Origin: Owenia fusiformis | Lineage: Eukaryota > Annelida > Polychaeta > Sabellida > Oweniidae | Reading direction: 5' to 3' | DNA length: 64,000 nt | NCBI GenBank assembly: GCA_903813345.2 | Contig: CAIIXF020000002.1 | Span: 29,312,723 to 29,376,722 of the forward strand | Shown here: positions 1-10,500 of the stretch, piece by piece | Position numbering within the stretch: position 1 is the stretch's first letter | Layout: each line of letters begins with the position of its first letter | Program-made: the position numbers and the translations under genes | Notes under the pieces: generated by a model | Databases searched by the model: none | Seen by the model: only the letters and a program-made list of their open reading frames with translations | Told to the model about the DNA's origin: nothing

Positions 1-154
1 ACAAGGTTGTAATGCAACCTAAATATGGCAATATAGTCACACCTTAAAGACGACTACCTAGAAGTCCCCAGCAAATGAAAAACGTGACAATTTTAGTGAA
101 TATTGCTTCTAGTGAACGAGCATTAATAGAAAAGGATCCGTCATACTAAGTATA

Positions 155-412
155 GTATATAAAACTGCCCCCAGGTCATTCATGACCATTATGACATACG
201 GTATTTAGTAAGGTGTTAATTATGGCATACTGTTCAGGTCCATCCTAAGTGTTATTGAGGCCATAGTGACCTTGTAAAGGTCAAGTCAGTGCATATCTGA
301 TAATAAAAGATTCTTGTGTGCAAAATCATCGTTTACAAAATTTAAAATGTGAAATTATGATAAAGAATGTTGCAAAGGACAATTTTGACCTTAACCTTTG
401 ATTTTCATTTCA
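155..412. repeat. dispersed repeat, copy 1 (matches 61425-61710)
   Basis: Starts near 'agtatataaaa' and runs through 'ttagtaaggtgttaatt' and 'gaccttgtaaaggtcaagtc'. The same order of words with scattered substitutions occurs at 61425-61710, near the other end of the window. No open frame of note. Family not recognised; it behaves as a dispersed, probably transposon-derived repeat. Confidence 0.75.
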
Positions 413-771
413 TTTTTTTGTTTTATTATTTTATTTGGTTCCATTGACTTAGCATATGGATATCAGCATTTATTATATCACTATCTAGCTAGCGACAGTA
501 TGATTGGTCAAAACCGGGTCACATGTCGTGGTATATCTGGCGATATTCAATGGCAATGCTAATCAGATAAGACAACCGTGAGATATCTAGCGATATCACA
601 CGCTCCCGGGAATTTTCAAAGAATTTGTTTTCGTTCAGTGTAAATAATTTAGTTCAGTGCAAGTCAAAATGGCAGACGAACCGAGAAGATTAAATTTGAA
701 ATATATGTATTTCAATGTTAACCTATGACTTAACAATATTAGGGATGTTTAGCTAGACAGTGATATAATAA
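413..771. other. no gene seen
   Basis: AT-rich sequence without an open frame, splice-flanked exon or clear repeat. Confidence 0.5.
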
Positions 772-912
772 TGAACAAATATTTCACTCTATTGAGGTGA
801 ATACCTGTAGCACTTTCACAAGGTGATATTCCACTTGCCCTTCGGGCTTTGTGGAATATCACTTGTGAAAGATGTACAGGTATTCACCTCAATAGAGTGA
901 AATATTTGTTCA
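772..912. repeat. palindromic foldback element
   Basis: Near-perfect inverted repeat. The arm at 772-838 (containing 'tattgaggtgaatacctgta' and 'ggtgatattccac') is mirrored at 846-912 around a short loop 'ttgcccttcgggctt'. It would form a hairpin with arms of about 67 bp. The open frame crossing it is a by-product. Likely a small foldback or MITE. Confidence 0.85.
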
Positions 913-2257
913 GTATCGACTTGATAATATCCTGATGTTAAGTTAATTATTCTTTCAAATGAGCTGGGTATAATGCTCCTTCTTAACCTTGGGACAGCCT
1001 TATCTTGACATTCTAGGCAGGTTACCAATTTCCCTTGAGTTATTATGCTATTGTATAGTTATATTCTTAATCCACTTTGTACATTTGTAGCACGAGTATA
1101 GTCAATATCCAAAATAGTACAAAATATTTCGAAGAAAATACTTGACATATACACATTTCAAAGCAAATGCGTGACATACGGAACTCGCGTGAAAAGTCCG
1201 AACGGAATGCGTTCGTCTTTTTTCGACGTACACTAATGCATTTACAATTCAGCATAGACGAAGATTGAATGATCTTATATTTTAAAAATCAAACCCTTCA
1301 AAGACTGTATCATGCCCCACGTACGTGGGTCGGGACGTGGGTACGAGGTACTAGGTTTTTATACAAAGCCTTAAATATACGAGAGTACATGAATGCATAG
1401 TATATAATAAACAATTACACATGAAAACATGGAAACTGGTATCCATGTCGTGTATTTAAAAAATTTGTACAGACACCATCATACAGAATTTTAGAGATGT
1501 TCAGACACCATCATTTTTCGAAACGAAAAACAGTCATATCTCAAATAATATGCGTCCTCTGCTTGTCAATTTAGGTTCATTTGAAAGACTGAGATAGAAT
1601 TCATAAGTGGGGAGAAATTTGACGCTGTTAACAATGTATAAATATGAAAAATATTCATTTTTCTGGCTTAATCGAGAAAATCGTACGACTTGTTCAGACA
1701 CCATCAATTACGAAGGTCACGTGATGACAATCCCCACCGTGGTATAGGGGTAAAAGAAGTGTATAACAACTGTGTTTTTAAATTATGCATATTAATTGCT
1801 TACTAATTAACATATAAACTTTAATTATAAACATTGACTCAATTTGATTATTTGTGCAATATAATACACTAAATATGATATCAGTCTTAGCTTGTATTCG
1901 CGAATGCAACTAACGCCGTCGGCTACAGGATAAACCTACTATTTTCTGGGCAACTCATTTAAATATGAATAGTACCCAGTCGCTAGCTGTTAGTTGCATT
2001 CACGAATGTAAGCTTATGTTTTACTCTTACTTCAAAAGGTAGTATTATTAATCTATTGTCACCTGCTATAACTGAACCTAAACATATTCAAGTATTTCAT
2101 AACTTCAAAATATTTCCAAAACAATAACCTTTAACATGTAATAGCAGATACAGTTGAAATTACACATTCAGTATTAAAACAACTTCGCTCATAAAATCTT
2201 ATATTTTACTTTATTCAACTAAAATTATTTAATGTTCTTTCATTTCTTTTTTTAACT
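913..2257. other. non-coding stretch with one small foldback
   Basis: No gene seen. At 1885-2018 a small foldback has arms 'gtattcgcgaatgcaacta' and 'tagttgcattcacgaatgt' around a ~75-bp centre. The phrase 'cagacaccatca' occurs three times between 1470 and 1710. Confidence 0.6.
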
Positions 2258-3005
2258 GTAATATGTAATCCAGTTCATTCTGACACTAATCTTATTTTGT
2301 TTAAAATTTTAATTTTAAAAATACACTTCATTATAGGATATTGATTTCAAAAGATACCCGTTCCGTCATTGTGAATTCGTATCTTTTCAGAAAAAAACTA
2401 TCATTCAGACTTGAATTAAATGGCCGATTAGTATTACTGTAATATTCTGAAGAAATAATTTTGCTCCTAGACACCCTGCTCTTGTTATAGATACGAACAG
2501 GACTAATACGCTACATATGAACACCATAAATGGTTGAATTCTATCTATTCATTTATTTGCGATAACCTGTGTTGCATTTTGTCTTGTTAATGTTGCAAGA
2601 TTATCTTTAAATGTAAAGTTGGCATTAATTTTTGTCACTAGTTTGTCCATATGAGCCAAAACTCATTGATCATAAAAGAGTATACCGTTTCTGCTTTTCT
2701 CATTTATTAAATTGTAATGTAATCTATTTCATTCTGACACTAATCCTATTTCATTTAGGATTTAAATTCTAAAAATACACTTCATTATAAAATATTGATT
2801 CTAAAAGATCCATCGTTGCTTCATTGTGAATTAGTAACTTTTCAGAAAAAAAAACTATTATCAAGAATCAAATTAAATGGGAAAATACTATGTGTTGATA
2901 TTCTGATGAAACGATTTTGCTCCTAGTCATACCGCTGTTGTTTTAGATTTGAATGGGACTACTATGCTGCATAGGTCTACATGAACACAGTAAATGGTTA
3001 AATCC
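2258..3005. repeat. diverged direct duplication (two ~290-bp copies)
   Basis: Copy A (about 2258-2545) and copy B (about 2703-3005) share 'cattctgacactaat', 'aaaatacacttcattata', 'cttttcagaaaaaaa', 'gattttgctcctag' or close forms, and 'aaatggtt', in the same order with scattered changes. They are head-to-tail and separated by about 160 bp. No coding potential seen. Confidence 0.7.
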
Positions 3006-3677
3006 ATTCTGATACTCATCACATATTTCTGCCTTCAACGAGAAATATGAAGGCCATGATTTCTCATGATGGGCTAAATCTTACCTAGTTTAATTGATGA
3101 ACTTCTGAGAATTTTTGACAGGGGGTTTCGCACTTATCACCACATGCCCATATATGGGACAGAATATCGGTGTTGCACTCTGGGAGTCAATCTTCCTTGA
3201 CCATTTAGCGCATACTGGTAGGATTCATGCATTCAGTTGCTAATGCCTTCATTTCTACTACATGCAAGTAGAACAATGCACCTGACAGATGCCATATCCC
3301 ACACACTCTCCCCCCCCCCCACTTATCATCCTCCTAAGCAGGTGTACAGAATCCGTACCTCCTTCTTCCCCCTGCTATAACCAATTTGGGAGTGCCCGAT
3401 TAAACTGAATCACATGATCTAATTATTATGCGCATGACTTATACATGATTTCTGTTGCGACAGCCAATCAGATTGCGAGTTCTTAATCGGGGAAATGCTA
3501 ACTGCTTATCGCAGGGGTAAAAAGAAAGAATATATTCTGGATTTTGAAGCCCCGTGATCGAGGATGCCACTTATAGAGTCTTTATTAGTAAAGCTAGGAT
3601 GTTCATTCAATTATCTACTTTTACTATATGGTGTAATAACTTTTACAACTATGATGATTTAAGATTGTGTAATTTTA
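3006..3677. other. no gene seen; short poly-C tract
   Basis: AT-rich sequence with a homopolymer C run near 3309-3320. No exon-like segment recognised. Confidence 0.5.
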
Positions 3678-3849
3678 TTAAAGGCAGAATCAGATCTATG
3701 GGGTGACAAAATTAAAAGCAACGTGTACAATTGACCTACCAATCTATTCCTTACAATCTCAAATACAATCTCCCAAAAGATTCACAATATGTTATAAATC
3801 AGTAAAGTTACAATAGATTCAAAGTGAAACAAGGCATTAACATGACAAA

Positions 3850-5108
3850 ATGTCACCACCTAAAACAATTTGGTCAATTTAAAGCAAGTTGGAAAATACC
3901 TTTTGACCTTAAGAAGAACTTCTGAGAACATGTAGATGATTTTGAAAAAAAAATTAGTCAATTTGAAGCAAGTTGAAAAAAGACCTTTTTGACCTTGAGA
4001 AGGTCATTGAAGGTCAAAGGTCAAATCTAAAGTCAGATTTGAACTTCTGAGAACTTGTAAAGTCAAATTTGAACTTCTGAAAAGATGTAGATGATTTTGA
4101 AAAAAAAATTTGGTCAATTTGAAGCAAGTTGAAAACAGACCTTTTTTGACCTTGAGAAGGTCATTAAAGGTCAAATGTCAAATCTAAAGTCAGATTTGAA
4201 TTTCTGAGAACATGTAGATGATTTTGAAAAAAAATAGTCAATTTGAAGCAAGTTGAAAAAAGACCTTTTTGAACTTTTTTGACCTTGAGAAGGTCAAATG
4301 TCAAATCTAAAGTCAAATCTAAAGTCATATTTAAATTTCTGAGAACATGTAGATGATTTTGAAAAAAAAATTTAGTCAATTTGAAGCAAGATGAAAAAAT
4401 ACCTTTTTGACCTTTTTTGACATTGAGAAGGTCATTGAAGGTCAAATGTCAAATCTAAAGTCAGATTTGAATTTCTGAGAAGATGTCGATGATTTTGAAA
4501 AAAAAATTTAGTCAATTTGAAGCAAGTTGAAAAAATACCTTTTTGACCTTTTTTGACTTTGAGAAGGTCATTGAAGGTCAAATGTCAAATCTTAAGTCAA
4601 ATCTAAAGTCAGATTTGAATTTCTGAGAACACGTAGATGATTTTGAATTTTTTTTTAGTCAATTTGAAGCAAGTTGAAAACAGACCTTTTTGACCTTTTT
4701 TGACCTTGAGAAGGTCATTGAAGGTTAAATGTCAAATCTAAAGTCAGATTTGAAGGTCAAATGTCAAATCTAAAGTCAAATCTAAAGTCAGATTTGAATT
4801 TCTGAGAACATGTAGATGATTTTGAAAAAAAATTTAGTCAATGTGAAGCAAGTTGAAAAAAGACCTTTTTGACCTTGAGAAGGTCATTGAAGGTCAAATG
4901 TCAAATCTAAAGTCAGATTTGAACTTCTGAGAACATGTAGATGATTTAGAAAAAAATTGAAGTCAGTCTAAACAGTATTTGTTAAGTTATAGGAAGTTGT
5001 AAGAAATTGTTACAGACACCAACCTCCAACCGCCGGACGCCAACCACCAACCGCCGTCGCAAAAAAACGGAGACCATAACAATATGTCACCACTTTTGGT
5101 GGTGACAT
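3850..5108. mobile_element. nested element with ATGTCACCACC ends and internal minisatellite
   Basis: Starts ATGTCACCACC (3850-3860) and ends GGTGGTGACAT (5098-5108). The 3' end is itself a hairpin (ATGTCACCAC-ttTTGGTGGTGACAT-like). Just inside lies 'ccaaccgccggacgccaacc'. Related ends occur at 39120-39165 (reversed) and 16088. The interior is almost entirely tandem repeat. Confidence 0.7.
3886..4960. repeat. minisatellite, about 8 units of roughly 125-160 bp
   Basis: The unit contains 'gtcaatttgaagcaagttga', 'gaccttgagaaggtcattga', 'caaatctaaagtcagatttg' and 'tgtagatgattttgaaaaa'. The last phrase recurs eight times (near 3931, 4087, 4213, 4350, 4487, 4630, 4811, 4937). Unit length varies through internal duplication of the 'aaatctaaagtca' block. 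The Leu/Thr/Asp-rich open frame across it is a product of the repeat. Confidence 0.85.
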
Positions 5109-5303
5109 AAAAATGGGTGTAAAATGTTTAAATTCTCCCAAGTAATAAGAATGGTCACCATTCTTATAGAAAAATAATACATTATTGTAAAAATCTTTAG
5201 TTTTCCTAAAAAAGACACGAAAAGGAATGACATAAGCCAGAATTATTCTAAAATTGAAACAATTTTTTGTTAGTCTGCTCGCTAGATCTGATTCTTTCCT
5301 TAA

Positions 5304-6319
5304 GTAATATGATGTTAATTGTTGAGCAAGTGTAATTTTAAATTCTTTTTGAAGGTGGAAAGAGTATTAGAATGAGTAATTTTATGAGGTAAAGTGTTCC
5401 ACAGGTAGGTCTGACCCTGTCTTCCTTATAGAGTATTTTCCCATGGTTGTTCTGAACGTACAAGATTTAAGATTGTATATTTGTCTGGTTTGAATGTGGT
5501 AGAATTAGTGGTTCTCGGTTTATATAATAAGTTTTTTCTCTTGGAGCTGATGACTACATCATAATAAAAAATTAATTACCCTATATACAATTCTGCTGAT
5601 TTTTCGTAATACAATTTGTTATATCTCTAGCTCCAGCTAATGAGAATTTGAAGATTCTACATGATGCCTTTAAAAAGTTTTAGAGAAAATCTTAACTGTG
5701 AGGGCCATATATATGGTTGTAAATTGATTATATATGTTAAAATCAATTGAAATGAGAAAAATAACCATTACCCCTGACTCAGCTCTTAATTACGGCCTTA
5801 CTTTTTATCAGTTTCTAGGTTCAGTTCAAAGTTAATCATGTAAATGTGACATGAAATCACTGAAATCATGTAAAAGCAAGTATATAAGTTCTTAAATCTA
5901 GATTTTTAAAATCCCTACTTATGGAATATTACGAATTCTGCTGACCTTGCAGAAAAAATTGCTCAAGGTAACATTACTGCATATTTGTCAAATCTTCATC
6001 AGAACACATCAGACCAACATATTATGCAATAAAACATTGTATATACTCCAAAACAACCCCCTCTTGGCTTTCTTCTAGACTAGTGGTGGGATAAGTAAGT
6101 TGAGGTACGAGAATAAGGTCGTTCAATAGGTTCATGCAAAAATTATCTAATTTTGATATTTTTCATGAAAACGTTCAGACAATTTATAGGAAAATTATTC
6201 GTATAAAAGACGACCAATTCAACCAAAATGTCATCCATGAAATACCTGACAAACTAGATGAGACACCAAATTTTATGAGATTTTATGACAGTAAAGTAAT
6301 CTTCGGTAAAGTAATTTTC
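5304..6319. other. no gene seen
   Basis: AT-rich sequence; no exon with flanking splice sites and no LRRC74 C-terminal exon recognised. Confidence 0.45.
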
Positions 6320-6640
6320 AAAGTTTATCAACTTTGAAAATTTAATTTTCTTTGAAAATGTGACTTCTAGGTCGGGGAGATTCCCCATAGAGCCCATGTT
6401 GTAAAACCACAAAAAGTGAAATATCTTTTCTTGTGTTGGGCAGATAATATTTTCTTTTACTGGACATATTTTAATTTGTATAACTAACAGATATGTACAT
6501 AAAGGTAATATGAAAAGTGAACCATTAAAACGCATGCATGTTCAAGTTTAAGGGAATTTTGTAATACCCTGCCATGTTAATTCCCCCGAATCAGCCACCT
6601 GGTGGCGAAACTGGTAACTACCTACTCGCATCTGAGTAAT
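6320..6640. repeat. dispersed repeat copy (matches 25143-25447)
   Basis: Contains 'gtttatcaactttgaaaatt', 'ggggagattccccatag', 'cacaaaaagtgaaatatctt' and 'agccacctggtggcgaaact', in the same order as 25143-25447. No coding capacity; family not recognised. Confidence 0.75.
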
Positions 6641-7243
6641 TCGGCTTCTATTTCTTAGTTCCCAGAAATACAGTTATTAACCTAAATCCTCAAGGACACT
6701 GGCACAAAATAAAAAATAAGAGGTATCTCATAACAAAAATGAATTTAGATAGTGACATATATTTTCCTTTTGTTATTCTGTACTATATTTATTGAAATAC
6801 AATTGATATAGGTTTGATAGTAAGTATTACAGACTTCCAGCTAATGTATATTTGTATACTTATCCTTTTACAAGTGAGGTTTCAGGTACATGTAACAGCG
6901 GGATATATAGAATTCATATCTTTGGTAAGTGCCACATATACTATAAGTTATTGAATGATTTGAAGTGCAATACTGGATACTTATATTCTGCTCTAGAAAT
7001 TCTGTATTGGAACGAGACGAAGTTTCTTGATTGATTTCTCGAAAATAATGAGAACACTAAGAAAACAAACCTGGATATGGGTGTCCTTAAAACCTCACAT
7101 TATACAAGTAGGGTATATTCCTCAGGAAATATGATATCTTACTTTTCACCCTCCTGCCGCCTTCCTGACCTTCGGTAAGATATATTTCCCTCAGGATATA
7201 CCCCATTTCAAAACCCTCCATAATATAACCCTCATATAGTTAC
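6641..7243. other. no gene seen (3' side of the LRRC74-like EF-hand exon)
   Basis: The next LRRC74-like exon should lie on the minus strand here or further left, but none was recognised. Part of 6957-7030 ('gatttgaagtgcaatac', 'ttctgtattgg') recurs as a palindrome near 55725-55815. Confidence 0.45.
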
Positions 7244-7552
7244 CTCCATCCCTTTTCTAAATTCCTCCCTTGATATTGTCTGACTTCCATCGGCGTCCAA
7301 ATTATTAAAGAAATCAACCGAGCGTGACATTCTATCCTTCAGACTATATAAGATCTTTGCAGGCTCGACATTGAATACCCTTGTTGGAGACTTAAAGCCC
7401 AAATTCGAGTTTTTATTGTTGCCTTTCTTCATAAAGCTATTAACATCCAGTTGACCACGGAGATGCATAGAAGAGTCGTATATCGCCTCGAACTGTCTTA
7501 ATTCTTTGATTTCTTTAACTGTTTCTTCAAATTCAGTGCTAACCACCATTCC
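7244..7552 (-). CDS. LRRC74A: LRRC74-like exon 9 (post-LRR segment and EF-hand)
   Basis: 309 nt, phase 0 to 0. The acceptor is 'tttttcag' and the donor GTAACT. Encodes 103 residues; the last ~35 form a helix-loop-helix with FFNNLDADGSQTISREEF. Loop positions 1, 3, 5, 7, 9 and 12 are D, D, S, T, S and E, all compatible with Ca2+ binding. The reading continues into an exon that was not located. Confidence 0.85.
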
Positions 7553-10500
7553 CTGAAAAAGCATTTATACAATCAAAAATTTCAAGCTTGACACTGTTAA
7601 TTTGTCTAAATGAATACAGGAAATACTTAAGCCATGTAAAATTATGGGATGTGAAAAGGATAGTATTGTGAAAAATCACGCATCGGTTGATATTAGAGAT
7701 AGGAATTACCCCATATCAGAGACACATAAATAAGGGTTATGTACTGGGAGTTTTTGGGTATGGGGTTTATCAAATGGGGAGATATGCATGCATATCTACC
7801 TGAGAGACCGTAGGGACAATGTATCTCACGAGGGATGAACCCAATATCCAAACCGACCGTACATAACTGCTTTATCCTATACCAAGTAGAGTTTTCAGGG
7901 GCATAGGGCCATTTCAATAGTACAAGGTGTAAAAATAAACAAATCATTCATATGCAAAGTCATTTTATTGCATTTCCACTACTTACCGGAAGCGGGAAGA
8001 TATGCACCGAAGCGGGAGATATGGAGGTTCTGGATATGGAAACCTCAAAATCAGGTTACGGGATATATCTTACCAACTTATCTCCTTAAAACTCTACTTG
8101 GCATAGAACATATTATCATATGTCTCTGCCCATATGCAATACTTTACGAATAAAAATCAATATGAAATTTTGAGAGACAATATTGTTATTGCTTGAATTC
8201 GAACATGGTTATGTATGTACTTGTGTACGGTACGCGGGCTGCCAACTTTATTGTTACTTACACTTAGATCGAGATGAGCTAGTTGTGATACCCCGGACTC
8301 CTTCAGTTTAGATATAGCATACGTTGTAGTAACAGGAGTCAGAGGATTTCTTGAAAGCTAAATAAAATATATATCATGTTAATAAATAGAAATGAAACAA
8401 ATCTAGCAGCTAGGAATGCTCAAGTTCTTAGAGGCACTTATTTAATTGTGAATACGTTTGTTTCTCATTTTATAACTAAAATAACGTAATAATTACAATA
8501 ATTGAATGCTATTGAACTATCTAAAAAACCTGCTTGAAAAAGAAACAGATACTCAATTATCAATTTTAAATAATGGTAAATTAAAATTGTATTTGTATAT
8601 TAATCTTGAATTACAAATAACTATATTTTGAGAATATTACTTTCCAGATGAATTTGAAGGCGTTGATATCAATTAGTCATTTACTTAAGACATTCTCTCT
8701 TGCCTTTAACATGCCTACATTGGATGCATCAATATAACTTACATTTAAAACTTCTAATTTTGAGTTCCTTATTAACCCTTCAAAGAGGACGAACGCTGCC
8801 GGTGGATGTATTCTATTGTTTGTTAAATCCAACTCGGTTAACGTTTTGTTCTCTTTTAGTGCATGTGATATTGCAGTCGAACCCTCATTCCCAAACCCAT
8901 TGTAACCAAGTGACAAACTTGTTACACTTTTGTTGGTCTGAAAAAGATGTATTATGTATGACACGATGGTATGAACATGTTAATAATACAGGCCCGTAAC
9001 CGGGGGAGGGATGGGAGGGGGTTCGGGGTCCCCCCTGGACAAAGGTTCCGAAGTTTTAAAATCATGTAGTTTTTTCACTATTCTGAGCACTTTTAAAGTG
9101 ATTTTGGTCATTTTCGGGGCAAAGCTGTCAAAAGTGAACCCCCTAAAAAAAATTTAAAATCCCTTGGCAAATCCTTGCTACGGGCACTTACTCTTTTGTT
9201 GGTCTGACAAAGATGTTAAAGGCAGAATCTGATCAATAAGGGGTGACAAAATTACAAGCAACATGTATAATTGACCAACCAATCTATTTCTTACAATATC
9301 AAATACAATATCTCCCAAAAGATTCACAACATGTTATAAATTGGTGAAGTTATTAATGATTCAAAGTGCAAAAATGAGTGAAAAATGTTTAAATTCTCCC
9401 AAATATGAATGGTAACCATTCTTATAGAAAAATAATACATTATTGTAAAAATCTTTAATTTTCTTGGAATAAAATTGCACTTTTGTGGTTTTTAGAAAAT
9501 AGACATGACAAGGAATGACACGAGCAAAAATATTCTGAAATTGAAACAATTTTTTGCTTAGCCTGCTCGCTATATCTGATTCTCTCTTTAATTAATATCA
9601 TATTTTGTATCGATGCAGGGGGTTGAATTATGTTACGGAACATTGCATGACTGGAGCGCGGGCATCGCCCGATTCCATATATACGTACGTTTATAATGCT
9701 TATAACAGGAAAAACGTTGACTCACCTTCAGACCATTTCCTATTGCAGCTGCCCCTTTGCCACGCAAGTGATTCCAACTCAGGTCTAATTCTTCCAGACT
9801 ATCGTTGTGACCTTGACAAACAAAACAAGAAGTTTGTAAAAAATAAATAAAATAATAATAATATAATAACAAATAAAATAAATATATCATGCTAATTACC
9901 TTTCAAACAACTAATTTATTTCTAGATCATCAGTTGTAAAATATCAAAATTCAATATTTTCAAATTCTTATGGAACCCTGTTAGACCCTACATTAATAAG
10001 TAAAAGGTTATGTTGACAGGTTCTCAACAGGTGCACACGTATGCAGGAATATATATTTTATCATCTAAACATATCAAAACAACTGGCGAATCAACGAAAA
10101 ACAAGATGATGATAAAAGAAAGAAACTAAATGGAACAATAATACAGTTAAACATTGCTAATAATTTTTCTAAAAAACGATTCATCAGTAGATAATGGTAG
10201 AATGCTCGCCTGTCACGCGGGTGGCCCCGGTCAGTGCAACCTTTTTACTGATCTTTACAAGAAAAATTCAGACTATGTCAATTTTTAAAAATAGCCAAAT
10301 GCATTAGTGATATGAAAGCACTGGTGGTTCAGTGGTAGAATGCTCGCCTGCCACGCGGGCGGCCCGGGTTCGATTCCCGGCCGGTGCAAGCTTTTTACTG
10401 ATCTTACCAGAAAAATTCAGACTATGCCACTTTTTGAAAACAGCCAAATGCCTTGGTGATATAAAAGCACCGGTGGTTCAGTGGTAGAATGCTAGCCTGC

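Larger units (their letters stand above)
3678..5303. mobile_element. TTAA-flanked MITE enlarged by a nested element
   Basis: Begins TTAA-AGGCAGAATCAGATC and ends GATCTGATTCTTTCC-TTAA, so short terminal inverted repeats are bounded by TTAA on both sides, the signature of piggyBac-type insertion. The outer parts (3682-3849 and 5109-5299) match the uninterrupted copies at 9220-9587 and 41904-42278. A second element (3850-5108) sits inside. Non-coding. Confidence 0.8.

Noticed and set aside
4164-4445. Open frame rich in 'LTLDLTFDL'
   Set aside because: Arises from the minisatellite 'aaatctaaagtca' block.
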